From contig VXCM01002003.1 of the NCBI GenBank assembly GCA_014773175.1, positions 6,898-70,897 of the forward strand: a DNA stretch of 64,000 bases, given 5' to 3'. How positions within the stretch are numbered: position 1 is the stretch's first letter; every line of letters starts with the position of its first letter. A program made the position numbers and the translations under genes. The DNA is from Lucifuga dentata (taxonomy: Eukaryota > Chordata > Actinopteri > Ophidiiformes > Bythitidae). The notes below the pieces were generated by a model. The model worked only from the letters and a program-made list of their open reading frames with translations. It was not told the DNA's origin and ran no database searches. Shown here one piece after another: positions 34,623-48,029 of this stretch.

Positions 34623-36574
34623 TGGGCATGAAATTCTGTTGTGGAAGTTCATGAAGGCTTTTTTAACCCCTGCTTGGTTTAGATGTGCAGCTAAAAAGGA
34701 GGATCATGGGCAGTGTTCCACATGTTACTCCCCATGTGTAACCCTGCCCCAGAATCCAGGATGCAGCAAAGAATAGTTGTCATAAGGGGAAACCTTTGGT
34801 GTAAGTAAAAAGTTTCTATTACATACTGCTTTAGAAATATTGGACCCTTTGCTCTTTTTTTGCTATGCACATCTATTTTATTGACTTTACACAAGGGTCA
34901 TGGTGGCTTTTTGCACCCCACTCATTCATGATTTTGTGACTCATCGTGGCATCATCTATGATATAATGGCTGGTTAGCTGTCTAATACAAGAGACAGCAT
35001 GAAGAGGCATTTGCTCATGGTGCACCCAAAATGATAGAAACACATTTTATTTCTTTCATTTTAGGATAACACTTTCAGCCAATATGTTTATATGCAAACA
35101 TGTGCATATAAACATGTCTACTCATGTCTAAACATGTCTACTCACCTACTCCTGATGATTTAATGTGATTAGAGCTATCGTGACATTAAGGCTGAGTCTG
35201 AACTGAACAGAGGATTCAGCCTTATTCTTACAGAAGTAACTGTAGTTCTGCACACACTTAGTTGTTTATTTATGTTTGGTTTTTTTTGTTTGTTTTTGTT
35301 TTGGTTTTGTTTTCTTGTAGATAACTTGCCGAAAACATGGTGTAATTTTGACATATTTCCAGCCCATTTAGAAGACACATATTTTTCAGCTATCAGAAAC
35401 ATTTATAGAAAATGTAACATTTTGGTGTCATTTTCCAAGAATCAAAGTGCATTTGCATCTTTTCACACTGACCATTGTACACCCATTACACCAGTTATAG
35501 TCATTGTGCAGCTCGCAAGACTGTCCTGATGATCATGATCTGTCATTATGGCTCACTGTGAAAAAACAGTGACAGTGCATTACACAGAAATGCACTGTTA
35601 AAAAAAAAATCAGATACCCACTTTTTCTTCCACCTAAAGTAGCTTAATACAGAGCCGAACACAGTTTCACATGTTGCATTCTAAGTAAGGAACTCTGCCT
35701 CTATCATGACTGTGTGATTTCAGCTATAACAGAAGCTGAATGAGAAAATTTCAAAGTTTTTTATGTGTTATTATTCACACATTCTTTTGAAGGCAAAAAT
35801 CCAAGACCCTTCTCGAGGGCTGCTGAAAGACATTCTGAGAAAATTAGAAAATCACTACCTAATCTAGGTGCATCTTGTAGGGATATCTGCTTTTCTGATG
35901 CATAATGACTAGCACATATCTGCAGGGATTTCTGATTAGTAGTGAGAGAAGCAAAGTAAACTCAAGGCGCGCCATCTGAGCTGCATCCACAATACCAGGT
36001 ATGAGTTTAGGCCATTTTTATGCTGACTGACTGTCCACCTACCTTGTACGTACTTGACTTATATTCTGAGTCCTCGACAAATGACACAACCTATCTGATT
36101 AGCCATATGCTGTAGGTAACAAAGGCTAAATGAAGTAAAAGGAGTTTATCTTACACTGTACACAAGGAACTCCTCATTACTGCCTTGCTGAAAATACAAT
36201 GAACTCCCACAACAAAGTAATAACCTCTTCGCTCGACTCACTTCAGCCATCGATAACTTATTTACAGTGCTGCTTGTGCTGGATATCTGCTTCCCTTCCT
36301 ATTGCAATTTGTTTGTTTTGCTTGCCTGAAGGGAAATGAAGGGAAGATCATTTGAAAAGAGTCTGCTTTGATCTGTTGTTATTATTCACATCACTGAACA
36401 ACAGAGGTTTAACATTAAGGCAGAAATTACATGCCGCCTCCAAAGAATAATTCCCACACTATATATTTATAGCAGAAAAGTACTGTTGTACTGATCTCTA
36501 TAACTGAGTATTGATGTCATGATTGTAGGGATTGGGTGGGAGGTGGAAAAGGCCAACGATCATGGATATTTTCC

Positions 36575-36730
36575 ACAGCATCCATCCATCCGTCCATTTT
36601 CCACCTCTTATCCGTGTCCAAGTCATGGAGGCAACAGGCTAAGCAGGCTAACTCAGATGTCCCTCTCCTAGCCACATCCTCCAGCTATTTCCAGGGCTGG
36701 GCTTCCCAGGGCATTCCCAGTCCAGACTAG
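36575..36730 (+). repeat. Dispersed teleost repeat ('ccatccatccgtccattttcc' type)
   Basis: CATCCATCCATCCGTCCATT is followed by 'ccacctcttatccgtgtccaagtca', 'ggcaacaggctaagcaggctaact', 'ccacatcctccagct' and 'gggcttcccagggcattcccag'. I know this order from many fish genomes. The copy is short and decayed. Confidence 0.65.
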
Positions 36731-39700
36731 ACACAATCTCTCTCTATAAAGCAATCAACCAAGACAATAATTCCAAATAATGATGATATGATACCATCAT
36801 TCCAAATCATCATTCTTGTATTTACCTATGTACTGTACATGTGTGTGCATATATAAATGGCTGCACATGCATGTGCTGTTGCATTAGTGCTACATATGTG
36901 GACCTCTGACTTACTGTATTAAAGGCAGATAAAAAGTCAAATATCACAGTCACCTGCACTGAGGCAGATCACTTTAGAGTTTGGAAACAGGATGCGATAT
37001 ATTAAGAGTTCAAGGGTTCAGCAGCACCACCTCTGAACTCAGCTTATTTAAGATAGGATGGTGGCGAGAGAGTTGTTGAGAAGACATGAGATAGAGAATA
37101 CTGGGGCCTACAATGTCCAAAACCTGTATGAGAAGTTTGGGATCAAATTATATCTGGGAAGAAGGTGGTCAGTTTCATATGGGAGGCTAGCTGCACTCGA
37201 TAAGAAAGCAAGCCTGATTCAGAAGAGGTAGTCAGATGAATAAAAAGGGCATGAGCAAGAAGTTTAAACTGAACTCTGAGTTTTTCAAGCAAAATATAAA
37301 TAAATAAATAAATCCTTGCAGGTTTAAGAAGAAACATCAAGGCCAGAGGGGTTAGAGGGGACTAATGGCTGAATTAATTCACCATCAGTGCTTTGTTTGT
37401 TTTTCTGTGTGAGAGCAGAGCTCTTCCATATAATCTGACATGTAACAGGTTGATTATTTTGACTGGATGTGATTAAATTGACAGTTCACGGCAAATGAAA
37501 AGCTGCAAACCACTAAATTATTAAATATTGTACACATTCGATATTGCGTTGTGGTTCAGTGTTTTGGAGCGTTCAACCCACAATGCAATAACCCTGTCAG
37601 CAGTCTGCTGCCCTGGCACAGAAATGCTCAACTTGGCTGACAAAAACTTCAAAAGAGTATCATTTCTACGAATGTATGAGCTGTTTCATATGCAAAAGCT
37701 TTGTTTATAGTAAAAACTGAAATATGTGCTCCTGGCAATGAAGTGCCCTTTAAAAAATATTTAACCAGGATATTTCTGTGCCTAATGGGACACTTTCATG
37801 CTTTATTTGTCCTAAGGTCACACGAAATGTTCACTTGAATGACCTAAGAGCCCCTCCAGTCAGTTCAAGTGCTGCTCAAGGTGCCTCTTTTTTAATTTTC
37901 ATTTCTGCCTCTTATATCAAGCTCGGACTACATGACTTCAAAGACCCCCAAATCACCAAACCGCTCAAAATTTACAGCAATCTTTCCAGTAATCTTATAT
38001 CGTGTCAATATTATGGGTGCACACGCTGCATCGCTGAGTGCAGACAAGGTGCACTGATCTCTCACCAGACCCCAACTAAGAAGTGACAACATGAACCTGC
38101 ACAAGAAAAGTAAAAAAAAAAAAGAAAAAAGAAAGAAAAGAAAAATCACTTGATTTTGGTAATANAAAAAAAAAAAAAAAGAATAGAAACTAGCAGAAAG
38201 TCATGTGTTGTTGTTGTCTTTCACGTCCACTTCTTTTCATGCTCTCATTGGCTATTGCTCATTGACATTTGAGGGACTTGTCATAGATCTGTTCTAATTA
38301 GAAGAGCAAATTTTTCCCAGATAGTTTCTAACATGCTTTGGGCATCTGGGACAGCTCCAAGGACAAGGATACATCTTTGAACAGCTCCGAGTTAACGAGT
38401 GTCACGACAAGCACAAGCAGCAATTTAGCTGTAACTTGGCATTTTTGTCCCAGGTCAGACATCTCAGGAAAATTCGGCTTGAATTAGTAGTGTAACCTTG
38501 GCATGAGAGCCTGAGCAAGCATCTGGGTATAATTTGGACAAATGTACAAATTTAAAACTTAAACTGATCAATATCAATTTGTATCCAACAAAGGTGGAGT
38601 GAAGGTTTACTCTTATAACCAGTATTATCTAAACAAAGAGAGGACTGGACAAAAGTGCTTTTTCTAGATTCCTCTATTTTGTAAAAACTAGATTTTCAAA
38701 AAAAACAAAAAAACAAAACAAAAAAAACTGTTTAATAAAAGAGAAAAGTGTCAGTGTTCAGAGTTCAACACAATTAAAGCACCTTGTATGATCCATGGAA
38801 ACAATGGAAAGTTAAAACTGACTTAAGCTGTTTGCAGCATGCAGATCATGGGATGGAATAATTTCTGTTTCTGACTTTCTTCGTTGGCCTATTTAGCAGC
38901 GGTAGCCCAGCAGAACATAAAGACTCTGAAGCCACAAACTTCTATTTCAAGATCCTTTTTAATCCCTCTTCACTGTAGGAAAAATTGTTTTTTGCACATA
39001 GTCACCCTCTCTGGCATCCTTTCCACAGAATTTAGTGATGGAGACCTTCTATCTGGACATGGCACACAGTGCATTAATCATCTGGCAGCAGAGCATGACT
39101 AAGGCAGGCTCTGAGCCAAAGTTATGAGCATCAGAGAGGAGGAAATGTCAAAAGTTCCTCAACTCTTGTCAAATTTAATGTCTAATTGGATATGGGTGAT
39201 CAACCACAAAGAACAGAGAATCTAAATTGGACTCTAAAATTAGATCTATAAGATCAAAGCTTAAATAATTACCAGATTTGGATCATATAAAGCTTCTTCT
39301 GAGAGAAAAGAAATGAGAAGAAAGAAATAAGAAGAAAAGCTAATAGCATGGACAGTGACCAGCAAGGTCTCAACGAGTCTTTAGATCTTAAGCAACTGGA
39401 AAAAAATATGACTTTCAAATGGAAATTGAATTATATATGAAATATGACTTATAATGTTGACATTAAAATGATTAGCATTCATTCACAGACCTTTGTATGT
39501 TGTGCGAGTAATGTGCTTACTTGCAGCTTAGCTTGAAAAAAGAGCATTATGAATGCATCCATTATGTTTTTACCAAGGGGTGTAGAAGCCTGTGATCTAT
39601 GAGCACCTTCATGTTGATGGGGCTGAAACTCTTCACTCTTATTAAAGGAGATTTATGCTGATGGATGATTCTGACAAGCCGAAAGACTCGGGACTTGCTC

Positions 39701-40931
39701 ATTAATACATGGCAGTGTAGCTCGAGACGAGAGCTCCAGCAATTGCCAAGAAGAAGTGAATGATCCTTCAAATGAGCGCCGTGCACAGGCAGGTCACAAG
39801 GCCCAGCAGTCAAGACTACTGGCAGGGAAAAGAAGAAGAACTGCTCAGCACACATGGTAGGGTGGACCAAATCGCTCATTATGATATGAAAGTGAGAGCA
39901 AATCAAAGAGTCTTCACAAGCTAAAAAAAAAAAAAANAAAAAAAAAAAAAATAAGACGTGCCCACACAGGTCACATGACTTTTGTTCCAGGAACTTTTGC
40001 TTGTGGCAATAATGAGCCAGCCTGTCTCCCTGTCTCTTCCTTACATCTTTGGTCCTCTTCATTTTTTTTTTTTTTTTTTTTTTTTNTTTTTTCATTAAAC
40101 AAAGACTCCTCTGATCATAGCCACGTACAAATCAGAGGAAGCAGAGAAAAAAAAAAGTCAATGGTTCCGTTCTTCTGCAAGATAAAAAGCTTTTAGGCTT
40201 TAATTATTTTCCATTGTAGTTTTATGAATTTGCTTACCATTCAATAAAAAATCTTACAATAGGCTGGATCAGTATTTCCATTCATCATATTTAAAGCAAC
40301 ATGTTATTATTTGTAATCATGATAGAACAAGAATCGAACACTGAATTTATTTTGTAAATCTTTAGAGATATTTGATCGATTATCTCATATTACAAATAAA
40401 GCCATTGCCAATAGTGTATACTATTGTATATACACTATGTATATACACTATGTATTTGTTTAACACTTTCCAGTACAGAGAAAAATAAATACCCTAAAAT
40501 ACTTTATTTTCCAATTAATTCCAATTTATTTCAATTAATTATTATCCTATACAGGCTGGGTTATTAGAAGGTTTGTCATTTAATCTGTCCAGGATTAAAA
40601 CATTGGCTAAATGCATTGTACTCACATACAAATCAAAACAATAGCAGAGACAAACAGCAGGATTCAGCTGTCTCACCTCACTGTTTGCTGGGCTTTCATT
40701 GACTGTTGGCTGTCTCAGCACTTGCAGCCAATCTCCAGGACTTTTTCAGGATGCCAATATTGTGCAATAAATATCAAACAAGTTGAAACTGACATAAGGA
40801 TGAGTTGGGATAAGAGAGTACGGTAAGATCTCATATTATTGATAATTTTCTACAGTTTTTGTTCCTGTCTAAGGGCTTCATTTGAAAAGAACCTCCTCAT
40901 GCCCAGTGCTCAGGTATAGAAGAGTCATGTA

Positions 40932-40944
40932 CATCATCATCATT

Positions 40945-40993
<49 letters not shown>

Positions 40994-41000
40994 ACAACAA
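40932..41000. repeat. (ATC)n microsatellite
   Basis: About 20 ATC units with one interruption, followed by AAC units. Confidence 0.95.
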
Positions 41001-41086
41001 CACAATTGCCTCTTCAGGAACACAGTGCTGTAGTGATCAGTGGTGGGGGGTAATATCCATGAGCCCCAGCAATCAGTGACCTTGGA

Positions 41087-41089
<3 letters not shown>

Positions 41090-41135
<46 letters not shown>

Positions 41136-41142
41136 TGTGTGT
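41090..41142. repeat. (CT)n-(GT)n compound microsatellite
   Basis: About 14 CT units run directly into about 12 GT units. Confidence 0.95.
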
Positions 41143-42149
41143 CTGTCAGCCGCACATATCGTAGCCTTTAGCTTCAGCTGTGGGCCAGTTTTTTCAGCAC
41201 AGACCACAGGGGGAAAACACAGTTTGAGATAAATGGTTTGTTGCTATATGTGTTAAAATAAGCAAAATATAAATAATTTGTAATTAAATAGATTTATGAA
41301 ACTGTTTTTCTTATTGTAGCTATTGTCAAGAGACAAAATTCAAAGAAGACAAAACTATGTGTTAATCTTATTATTAATATTATGAATAATTATTATTACA
41401 GTATTATCTCCTATTTTGCAATGCCAGAGTGATGTGTCTCATTTGCAACAAAACCGTTAGGGCTAAGAATATAATTTTTGCATCATAGGTGTTGGTAGGA
41501 CACATATCTCTTTTGGTTTAATAATGCCGCGAAATTAAACCTGTGTTTAATAACTGAAAGAGATCCAGTAATGATTAATTTAAACAACATGGTTTTATTA
41601 TTCATCAGTTATTCTTTGTGTATTATACTTTGTTTTTGCACCACAGGCTGCCCATAGTATGACCTATTTAATAGGCTGTCACAAGGCTCAGAAGGAGGCG
41701 TAGTATTGGTTTGCATGTCACTCTTTACACTGAAAGTATTGATTACTAAATAGTGACATAAGGTCAATTTATTTGGGCTTTAAATGTGCTTTGTATTTAT
41801 ATTGTTATATCCACAGTAGCACAATAAGGAAAAATGTCAGTTTTCCTTGGAGGGAGTAATCCATTTTTGTGGAGGGCTGCCACTTACTCACCCCTTGTTT
41901 AGACACTTGCTTATATAACAGTGCATCATTGAAATTGATTTGCTGGATACATTTAAGTGATGCAGTGGCTGGATGTGACCCACACCCAGCCATTTTCCCA
42001 TAACTTCACAAAATGCTTCACATAAAACCTTCAGTATATCATTTTTAGGGCAGGAAGTTGTTATATAGTGTGAAATCATGAGCTTCTGCTGCTCTACTGT
42101 ATGTGTTGTGTGTGTTAGAAGATACTAACCAGTGATGTCACAAAGGCAC

Positions 42150-42215
42150 CAATAAAGGACCATACCTGTGAGTTTGCATGTTTGAGCCCAATACTTACAA
42201 CCACATACCTTCCAA
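42150..42215 (+). mobile_element. Solo arm of the TTAA-type MITE (family Z)
   Basis: TAAAGGACCATACCTGTGAG then TTTGCATGTTTGAGCCCAAT matches the left arm of the element at 52567-53161. No inverted partner is visible nearby. Confidence 0.45.
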
Positions 42216-42325
42216 TGCAGTTTGTCCAATTGAAGAGCAATCCACCTCTAATCCAGCCTTTAGAGGTGGATGGACAGTGCAAGAAAAATAAAGGGGGAAA
42301 AAAGAGAAAATAAATAAATAAATAA

Positions 42326-42794
42326 GGCCTTCATATGAATTAGGATTTTCATGGAAAAAGATGTCATGCAAGGCTCAAAACATGGTGATTGAAGCTTTGT
42401 CTGTGTTCTTTATGCAGACCACCAAGACCAAACTTTGGTACTTTGTCTTCCTACCTCTGATGAACATGGCTGTTGTGTCCATTGTGAGGGGCCAGTAGGC
42501 AAAGTTTGACTTTTGTTTTGGGTCATCCATTGCTTCCTTTGCTGCTGAAACAACACTTCAACTCTGCATTTGTTGAACAAACAAAGTACTTCATCATCCT
42601 TCTTATTCTGATTATAGTCCAACTCCTTCTACATCTTCTTCTTCTTTTTATCACTAAATAAACTGTAGCCACTGCCAGCTCCTCTAAATTATAAGCCTCT
42701 TTCAGCAACTCATGAACATTCTGGACTCCCATACTGGCATGGAGTGTCATAAAAAGAACATGTGAGGATCATACTACATTCTGTGTTCCAGGAT
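42326..42794. mobile_element. MITE-like element, family Y copy 2
   Basis: About 470 bp are homologous in the same orientation to 30637-31144, with the shared landmarks given there. Divergence is considerable, so the two insertions are old or the family is diverse. Confidence 0.6.
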
Positions 42795-43783
42795 ATCTAA
42801 TCACTATCTAATCTACTAAAGAGGCATGAAGTGGCAAAGTGTAAATAGGGTAAAAATGTAAGATTTTATTCTGTAACACTGTGTTGTTTCCAGTGTTCCA
42901 GTTGGGAATTCACTACAGCTATGTCCTCAGTGTGACATCTCATATTCTCACACCCTGCAATCAAAGGGTTTTTTCCTTCTTTCCTGGAGAACATGTTTCT
43001 GATTGCTGAGACACTTGTTATTATTTGGAAGAGGCTCTAATGCATACTACAGACGACAATCTGCCCAGCAATCATGAAGTCTCTAGAAGCTTTTGCTGAT
43101 TTCACCGATACTGACATGATTGAAAGAATACACTTTTCAAAATGGAATTATTCATTCACAGTCAATGAAAGGTACTTGTAGCCAATCTCAACGTATGTCC
43201 AAAAATATCCCATATGTTTCTGAATAACCAAGTATTTACTACACAAGTGGATTTTTTCTTTTGGTGACTCCTTGAAAACTAAATAGAACTACATGGATGT
43301 TAAGATGTCAAATTATGCAAAGTTTTTGTTTTTGTTGGTGGAGTTTGCATGATTTAGCAAGTCAACATTTATCTGCATAAAATATAAGTTAATCTGAATA
43401 ATGGTTTTTTGTCTTTTATTAAACGTGAACCTGCAGCCTTTTGTATGAGAAGTGGCTTTTGTGACGAAATAATATTATGCAATAAGTCTAAGGCTTCATG
43501 ATTTTAAATAGCTCAGATTGCAGTCCATTAAGAAATGACATTTCCCATCATACACTAAAAGCATTTTCTACAGTCTGTGAATAGTTGGCACACTGATGCT
43601 TTATTTTTCACTTTTTAGTATACAAAGCCTAATTGAAGTGAAAAACAATTCTGCATTCTCTCAGTTCAATTGACTGTTTAATCACACAGAAAGGGGAGGA
43701 AATGCCATGATTTACATTTGTAGCGCCGCTGTCATTTTGCCAGCTGTAATATCCTCCGCTGCATATTGTGCACAAAATATTCC

Positions 43784-43786
<3 letters not shown>

Positions 43787-43836
<50 letters not shown>
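43787..43836. repeat. (CT)n microsatellite
   Basis: About 25 perfect CT units. The reverse strand gives an Arg-Glu reading frame that is not a gene. Confidence 0.95.
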
Positions 43837-43839
<3 letters not shown>

Positions 43840-44215
43840 AACATATGAATCCAATCATTAATCAGAGTGCGATGGTATGAAGTATGAAGATACAAAGAAA
43901 TGAAGAACTGGGGAAAATGAATGGAACATCTGCACAGCCTGAACAGAATGATAGAAACATATTACTGCTAGATAAGATACTTTTACAACTGTTGGGAACT
44001 GAAAACTTGAACTCATGCCAGCAAATGTTCATACTTTTATTTTGTGTAACCATGGGACAAATGGTGATAGAGTCTATCCTAGCATGCACTGGGCAGAATG
44101 TTCAGCACAGGCAGAAGGTCCAACATTTTGAAACTAGCTATTTTACATAATCTGATAGAAATCTATGATTTTGAAAATGCCCTCAGCAGCAGTGCTTGAA
44201 AAAAAGGTACCAATA

Positions 44216-44342
44216 CTCCCCTTATTCAGTGTGCTAGTCACCACTGGCTGTTCATCTGGTTGGATCTTGGGGGGGGGTNCTCCCCTTATTCAGTGTGCTA
44301 GTCACCACTGGCTGTTCATCTGGTTGGATCTTGGGGGGGGGT
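44216..44342. repeat. 63-bp duplication around N at 44279 (assembly artefact)
   Basis: 44216-44278 equals 44280-44342, including a 9-G run. Confidence 0.9.
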
Positions 44343-47300
44343 TCCCAGAAAATACTGGGAGAATCTTATTTTCAGAGCTCAATGCTGACAGGTATGTACT
44401 AAGTTCACAGTGATTTTTGATGTATTTAATGTGTGGCCCTTTGTGAGAATTAATTTTTTTTTTTTTTTATTCGCCCCTGTCCTCATCAAAGTTGTCCATC
44501 CCTGGTATAAATACACAGTCTACCAATTTCATTTGTCCGGCTGCAACCTTTGCTGTTGTTTTGCAACAGAGTATGGAAGACTTATGAGAGGTTTCAGTAC
44601 TCCCAAAAATGTCCCAGTACTCTGAAATGAAAATCACAGAGGTGTCAGGACTGCGTATGGTCCAAGCACTGAACACAGCAGTGCTCTCTTCTTGTTCTTT
44701 CATTTAAGCCTAAGAAAGAAAACATAATGAGTTATCTGTTTCTTCACTTTCATTTGATTTACATTTTGGATTGTTTCATTGTAATTTCAGCATAATTGAC
44801 GAATTCGGGAGGAAAAAAGCACTAGCCTGTAAATCTTTTTTTTTTTTTTTTTTAATTAACATGGCTCTCACAAAAGAATATGGGCATGTTAGTGACAGTT
44901 TTTCAATTTACTAACACACAAACAGAAAACAACCAATTTAGCAGCTCCCTCTCCCTATCACTTTTATCCATCCTATATCAATTAACCCAATTAACCTGAG
45001 TGGGAACAGGTGTCAGCTACCAGGACTGAACCACACTTCTTCTCTGCCTCCATCTATTTCTCAAAACACACAGCACTCACCATACGTTGTAGCATCATGA
45101 AATAAAATTACTATGAGTATGAGGAAAATACTGGATTATTTAATGATTTTCTGGTTGCAGCTAATTATCTAAATTGCAACAGGTCTTACAGCAATTAGAC
45201 CTCAATAAACTCCCAGCATAGCTCCACCCAACTTCAAACAAGAAGTCTGAGCCACAATCAGCAAATATAGTTATGTTTGTTTGCAGGGCCTTTCAAGGCC
45301 AAAAAGAAAATTACTGCTTCAATTGAAATTCAATTTTATCTCAGTTTATATTAGATTATCTGTTCACACCTCACTTGCCACACTATAGACAACTGCTTAT
45401 GTTGGCTTTGAGTCAAGGGTTGCTGTGTATCTCAACTTAATGCATCAGACATTTGTGCATGTACAGTATTTCCATTTGCTTCTTGGGGTTTAATATTGTA
45501 ACATAATACCTTATTCATAAAATTTATTTACAAATAAGTTGCTGACAAAACAACACATTATTCTTATCCCGAGACATAAAACAGTATGAGAATAATTTAT
45601 CTTATTGTAGCTTTTCCAAGATGACAATTACTTTTACTATTGCAATTTGTGCAACAATACAATATATGAACACTCCTCAAACAGGCGCTTGGTTAAATCA
45701 CACTGCAATAAAAACAAACAAGCAACAATATTAAATATGTGCAAGCATTGCTCCTATCAGCCACTAAGTCCCTATGCAAGTCCATAACAGTTGAAAACCT
45801 GCAATAACAATTCTGTGTAATGGGTGACACGATAGTTGGGTTATGATTCAGGCAATTAGATTTACCTGTTCACTTGTTTTCCCCTGTTATCTGTCTGCTA
45901 AATGTTTCTGATGAAAGTATACTCAGTAATCAGAGGTTAAATATAAAATTATCTAATTTCATGAAAGACTAGTTTTACAATAAAGTGTTATTTATCTGTG
46001 AAGGTCATTCCTCTTCAGTAGCTCTGGTACTTTATCTATTTTTCCAGTCTCAGTAAATAAGTAGTGGGGCCCATTCCAGTGAGTGGACATCCATTTGTAC
46101 AATAGGTTACATGTGTGAAGATTGAGTGTGAGCATGCCAGCATGACATACAAACAGTTTAGTGTGTCCTTGTCTTGATTGACGTATATTTGACTACCATG
46201 CCAAAATAGCTGAACAGAATGAGAAAGGTCACTGGAAAGCTGAAGAAGGGAAAACCCATTTTTTAACCAGTTATGTCAGTTATTTGATTTTTATTTTGTC
46301 CATACAGTACCTGGGTCAAGAACACAATCATTAATGTTGGCAACCATGAAGGCAAAACCTTCCAGTAAGTTGGAATCTGAGAGGTATCTCAACAACAAAT
46401 GGCCAGATTTTCATGTAATTTGTTCTTAATTGTCCAGGGTCCCTTTAAAGCCACTATCTGAAGGAGCGATTGCTATGAAATTCATTGAAAACGTTTCAGG
46501 TTTTCTTCTAGCACCACCCTATATCAATATGTTAAGCTTATACACAGTACATTCAAGATGACTCATCCATCCATCCAGTCAAGAAGATGCTGAAAGCTTT
46601 TGATTTGAATGATCCCATTGTCTTTTCTCTAGCGTCACCATCAGAAAAGATTTGACATTTTTGCTGGAAAAACTGCTACCAGTAAATCTCTATGATGTCT
46701 TTGCTCAGTTTAACCTTTCTATACTGTGAGGAGTAACAAGCATCACGGTCTGTAGGAGCCTGTAGAGGCTCTAGAGACCTTGCTTGTGTGCAAGTATGTA
46801 TGTTAATGGATACTAATATGACTCAGGTAATAGGTCAAAGTCCAATAGCTGGATAGGGGTTCAGGAGATCAAAGGCCTTGGTGGTATCTGAAGAGAGCAA
46901 TAGAAAATGTGGAGAGACTAAAAAAAAGTGCCACTATGATGCAAGGAGGAAGGGGAGCACATAGAGGGCAGATAGCCAATTTGCAGAGATGGGCGAAACC
47001 TTTAAACCTTCCAGACCTTTTAACAGAGCACAGACCTGTAGAGTTGAATCACAGTATGGTTGTGTGGACGTGAAATGAATACAGAAATTTCAATAATAAG
47101 TGACCTTCCAATCCTGTGTAGATTAGATATGGTGCTCCCTGTTTACTTTCTTGTTATGTATAAATCTCAGCTTCAATAGGTATATCAAACACACATTTAC
47201 AGGGTGGAAAATAGTAGCATTTTATAACATCAAGCAATGAGGCAATCTGAAAGTCTTTCATTGCATCTGAGATGGCATCATCCAGGGAGGGTGAGAAACT

Positions 47301-48029
47301 AGCACCTTGTCCTCTGCCTCCTCTGCTCCTGCTGCACTCTTGGTCAATTCTGAGAACAGATTGGGCCATGTACATATTAATGCTCTGTCAGACTCCTTCA
47401 CAGTAGCTGCACTGAGGACACAAGATTATCAGTCTTACACCATGGTTTGCAAATTTTTCAATGACCTCCTTCGACTGGAGGCACTTAAATATTACCCTGT
47501 GGCTAATCTATCTTATTCAGTCAAGTTGATGTACTTTGGACTGATCACTTGAAAAGTTTTCCTGAAAAATACCGAGACATTTTGATCATTCTATATTTTA
47601 AACTGTTTGTTTTTTGATATTTCACATTGAATCATCTTTGAAAACTCTGAACCCAAAGACATATTTGCCAAAATCAGAAGCTACTACTCTTTATTCTAAT
47701 ATGTTTGCCTAAGCCCTACAAAACAAGGGCCCCGTTTCTTGACAAATTAATTAAAATCAGTCACAGAGACTGACAAAGAGATCTGTTTTCTTGACTAATG
47801 TAATCCATCATTCTAAACAATACAACATAAACACGGCTGACATGCCGCAGTATGGAAGCCATATAAAAAGCAGGTTATTGATTCTAGATATCATTACAAG
47901 TCTTCAGCTATGGTACTTTTCTTTCTGCCTTTAGGCTTATTTGCCTCTTCACTATCAGATATGTAAATAACAGTACACAGTAATGGTGGACATGAAAATA
48001 GTCTTCATTAAACAGATACTTATCTAAAA

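Larger units (their letters stand above)
33920..34756. mobile_element. Inverted-arm element, family X copy 2, enclosing a Ser-rich ORF
   Basis: The left arm at 33920-34015 and the right arm at 34661-34756 are inverted relatives. Examples are GGGCAGGGTCACACATGG against GGGCAGGGTTACACATGG, GGAGTAA in both, GGAACACCGCCC against GGAACACTGCCC, then CCTCCT and GGGGTTA in both. The left arm also matches the inner part of the 8725-8896 element (GTTGACTGTACAT). About 645 bp lie between the arms, including the reading frame at 34138. The family name is unknown and the arm edges are approximate. Confidence 0.55.
33241..48029. other. Gene-poor region downstream of elfn1
   Basis: No host gene is recognisable. 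Repeats at 33355-33680, 33920-34756, 36575-36730, 40932-41142, 42150-42794 and 43787-43836 are listed separately. The stretches 34760-36570, 36730-40930 and 43840-48030 hold N-broken homopolymers (38165, 39937, 40086), one false duplication (44279) and otherwise AT-rich sequence in which I see nothing definite. Confidence 0.6.

Noticed and set aside
39562..40095. Minus-strand 177-codon frame
   Set aside because: It crosses two N-broken homopolymers (39937, 40086), so its length is an artefact. The remaining translation has no recognisable domain.
43629..43895. Minus-strand frame with an Arg-Glu repeat
   Set aside because: It is produced by the (CT)n microsatellite.
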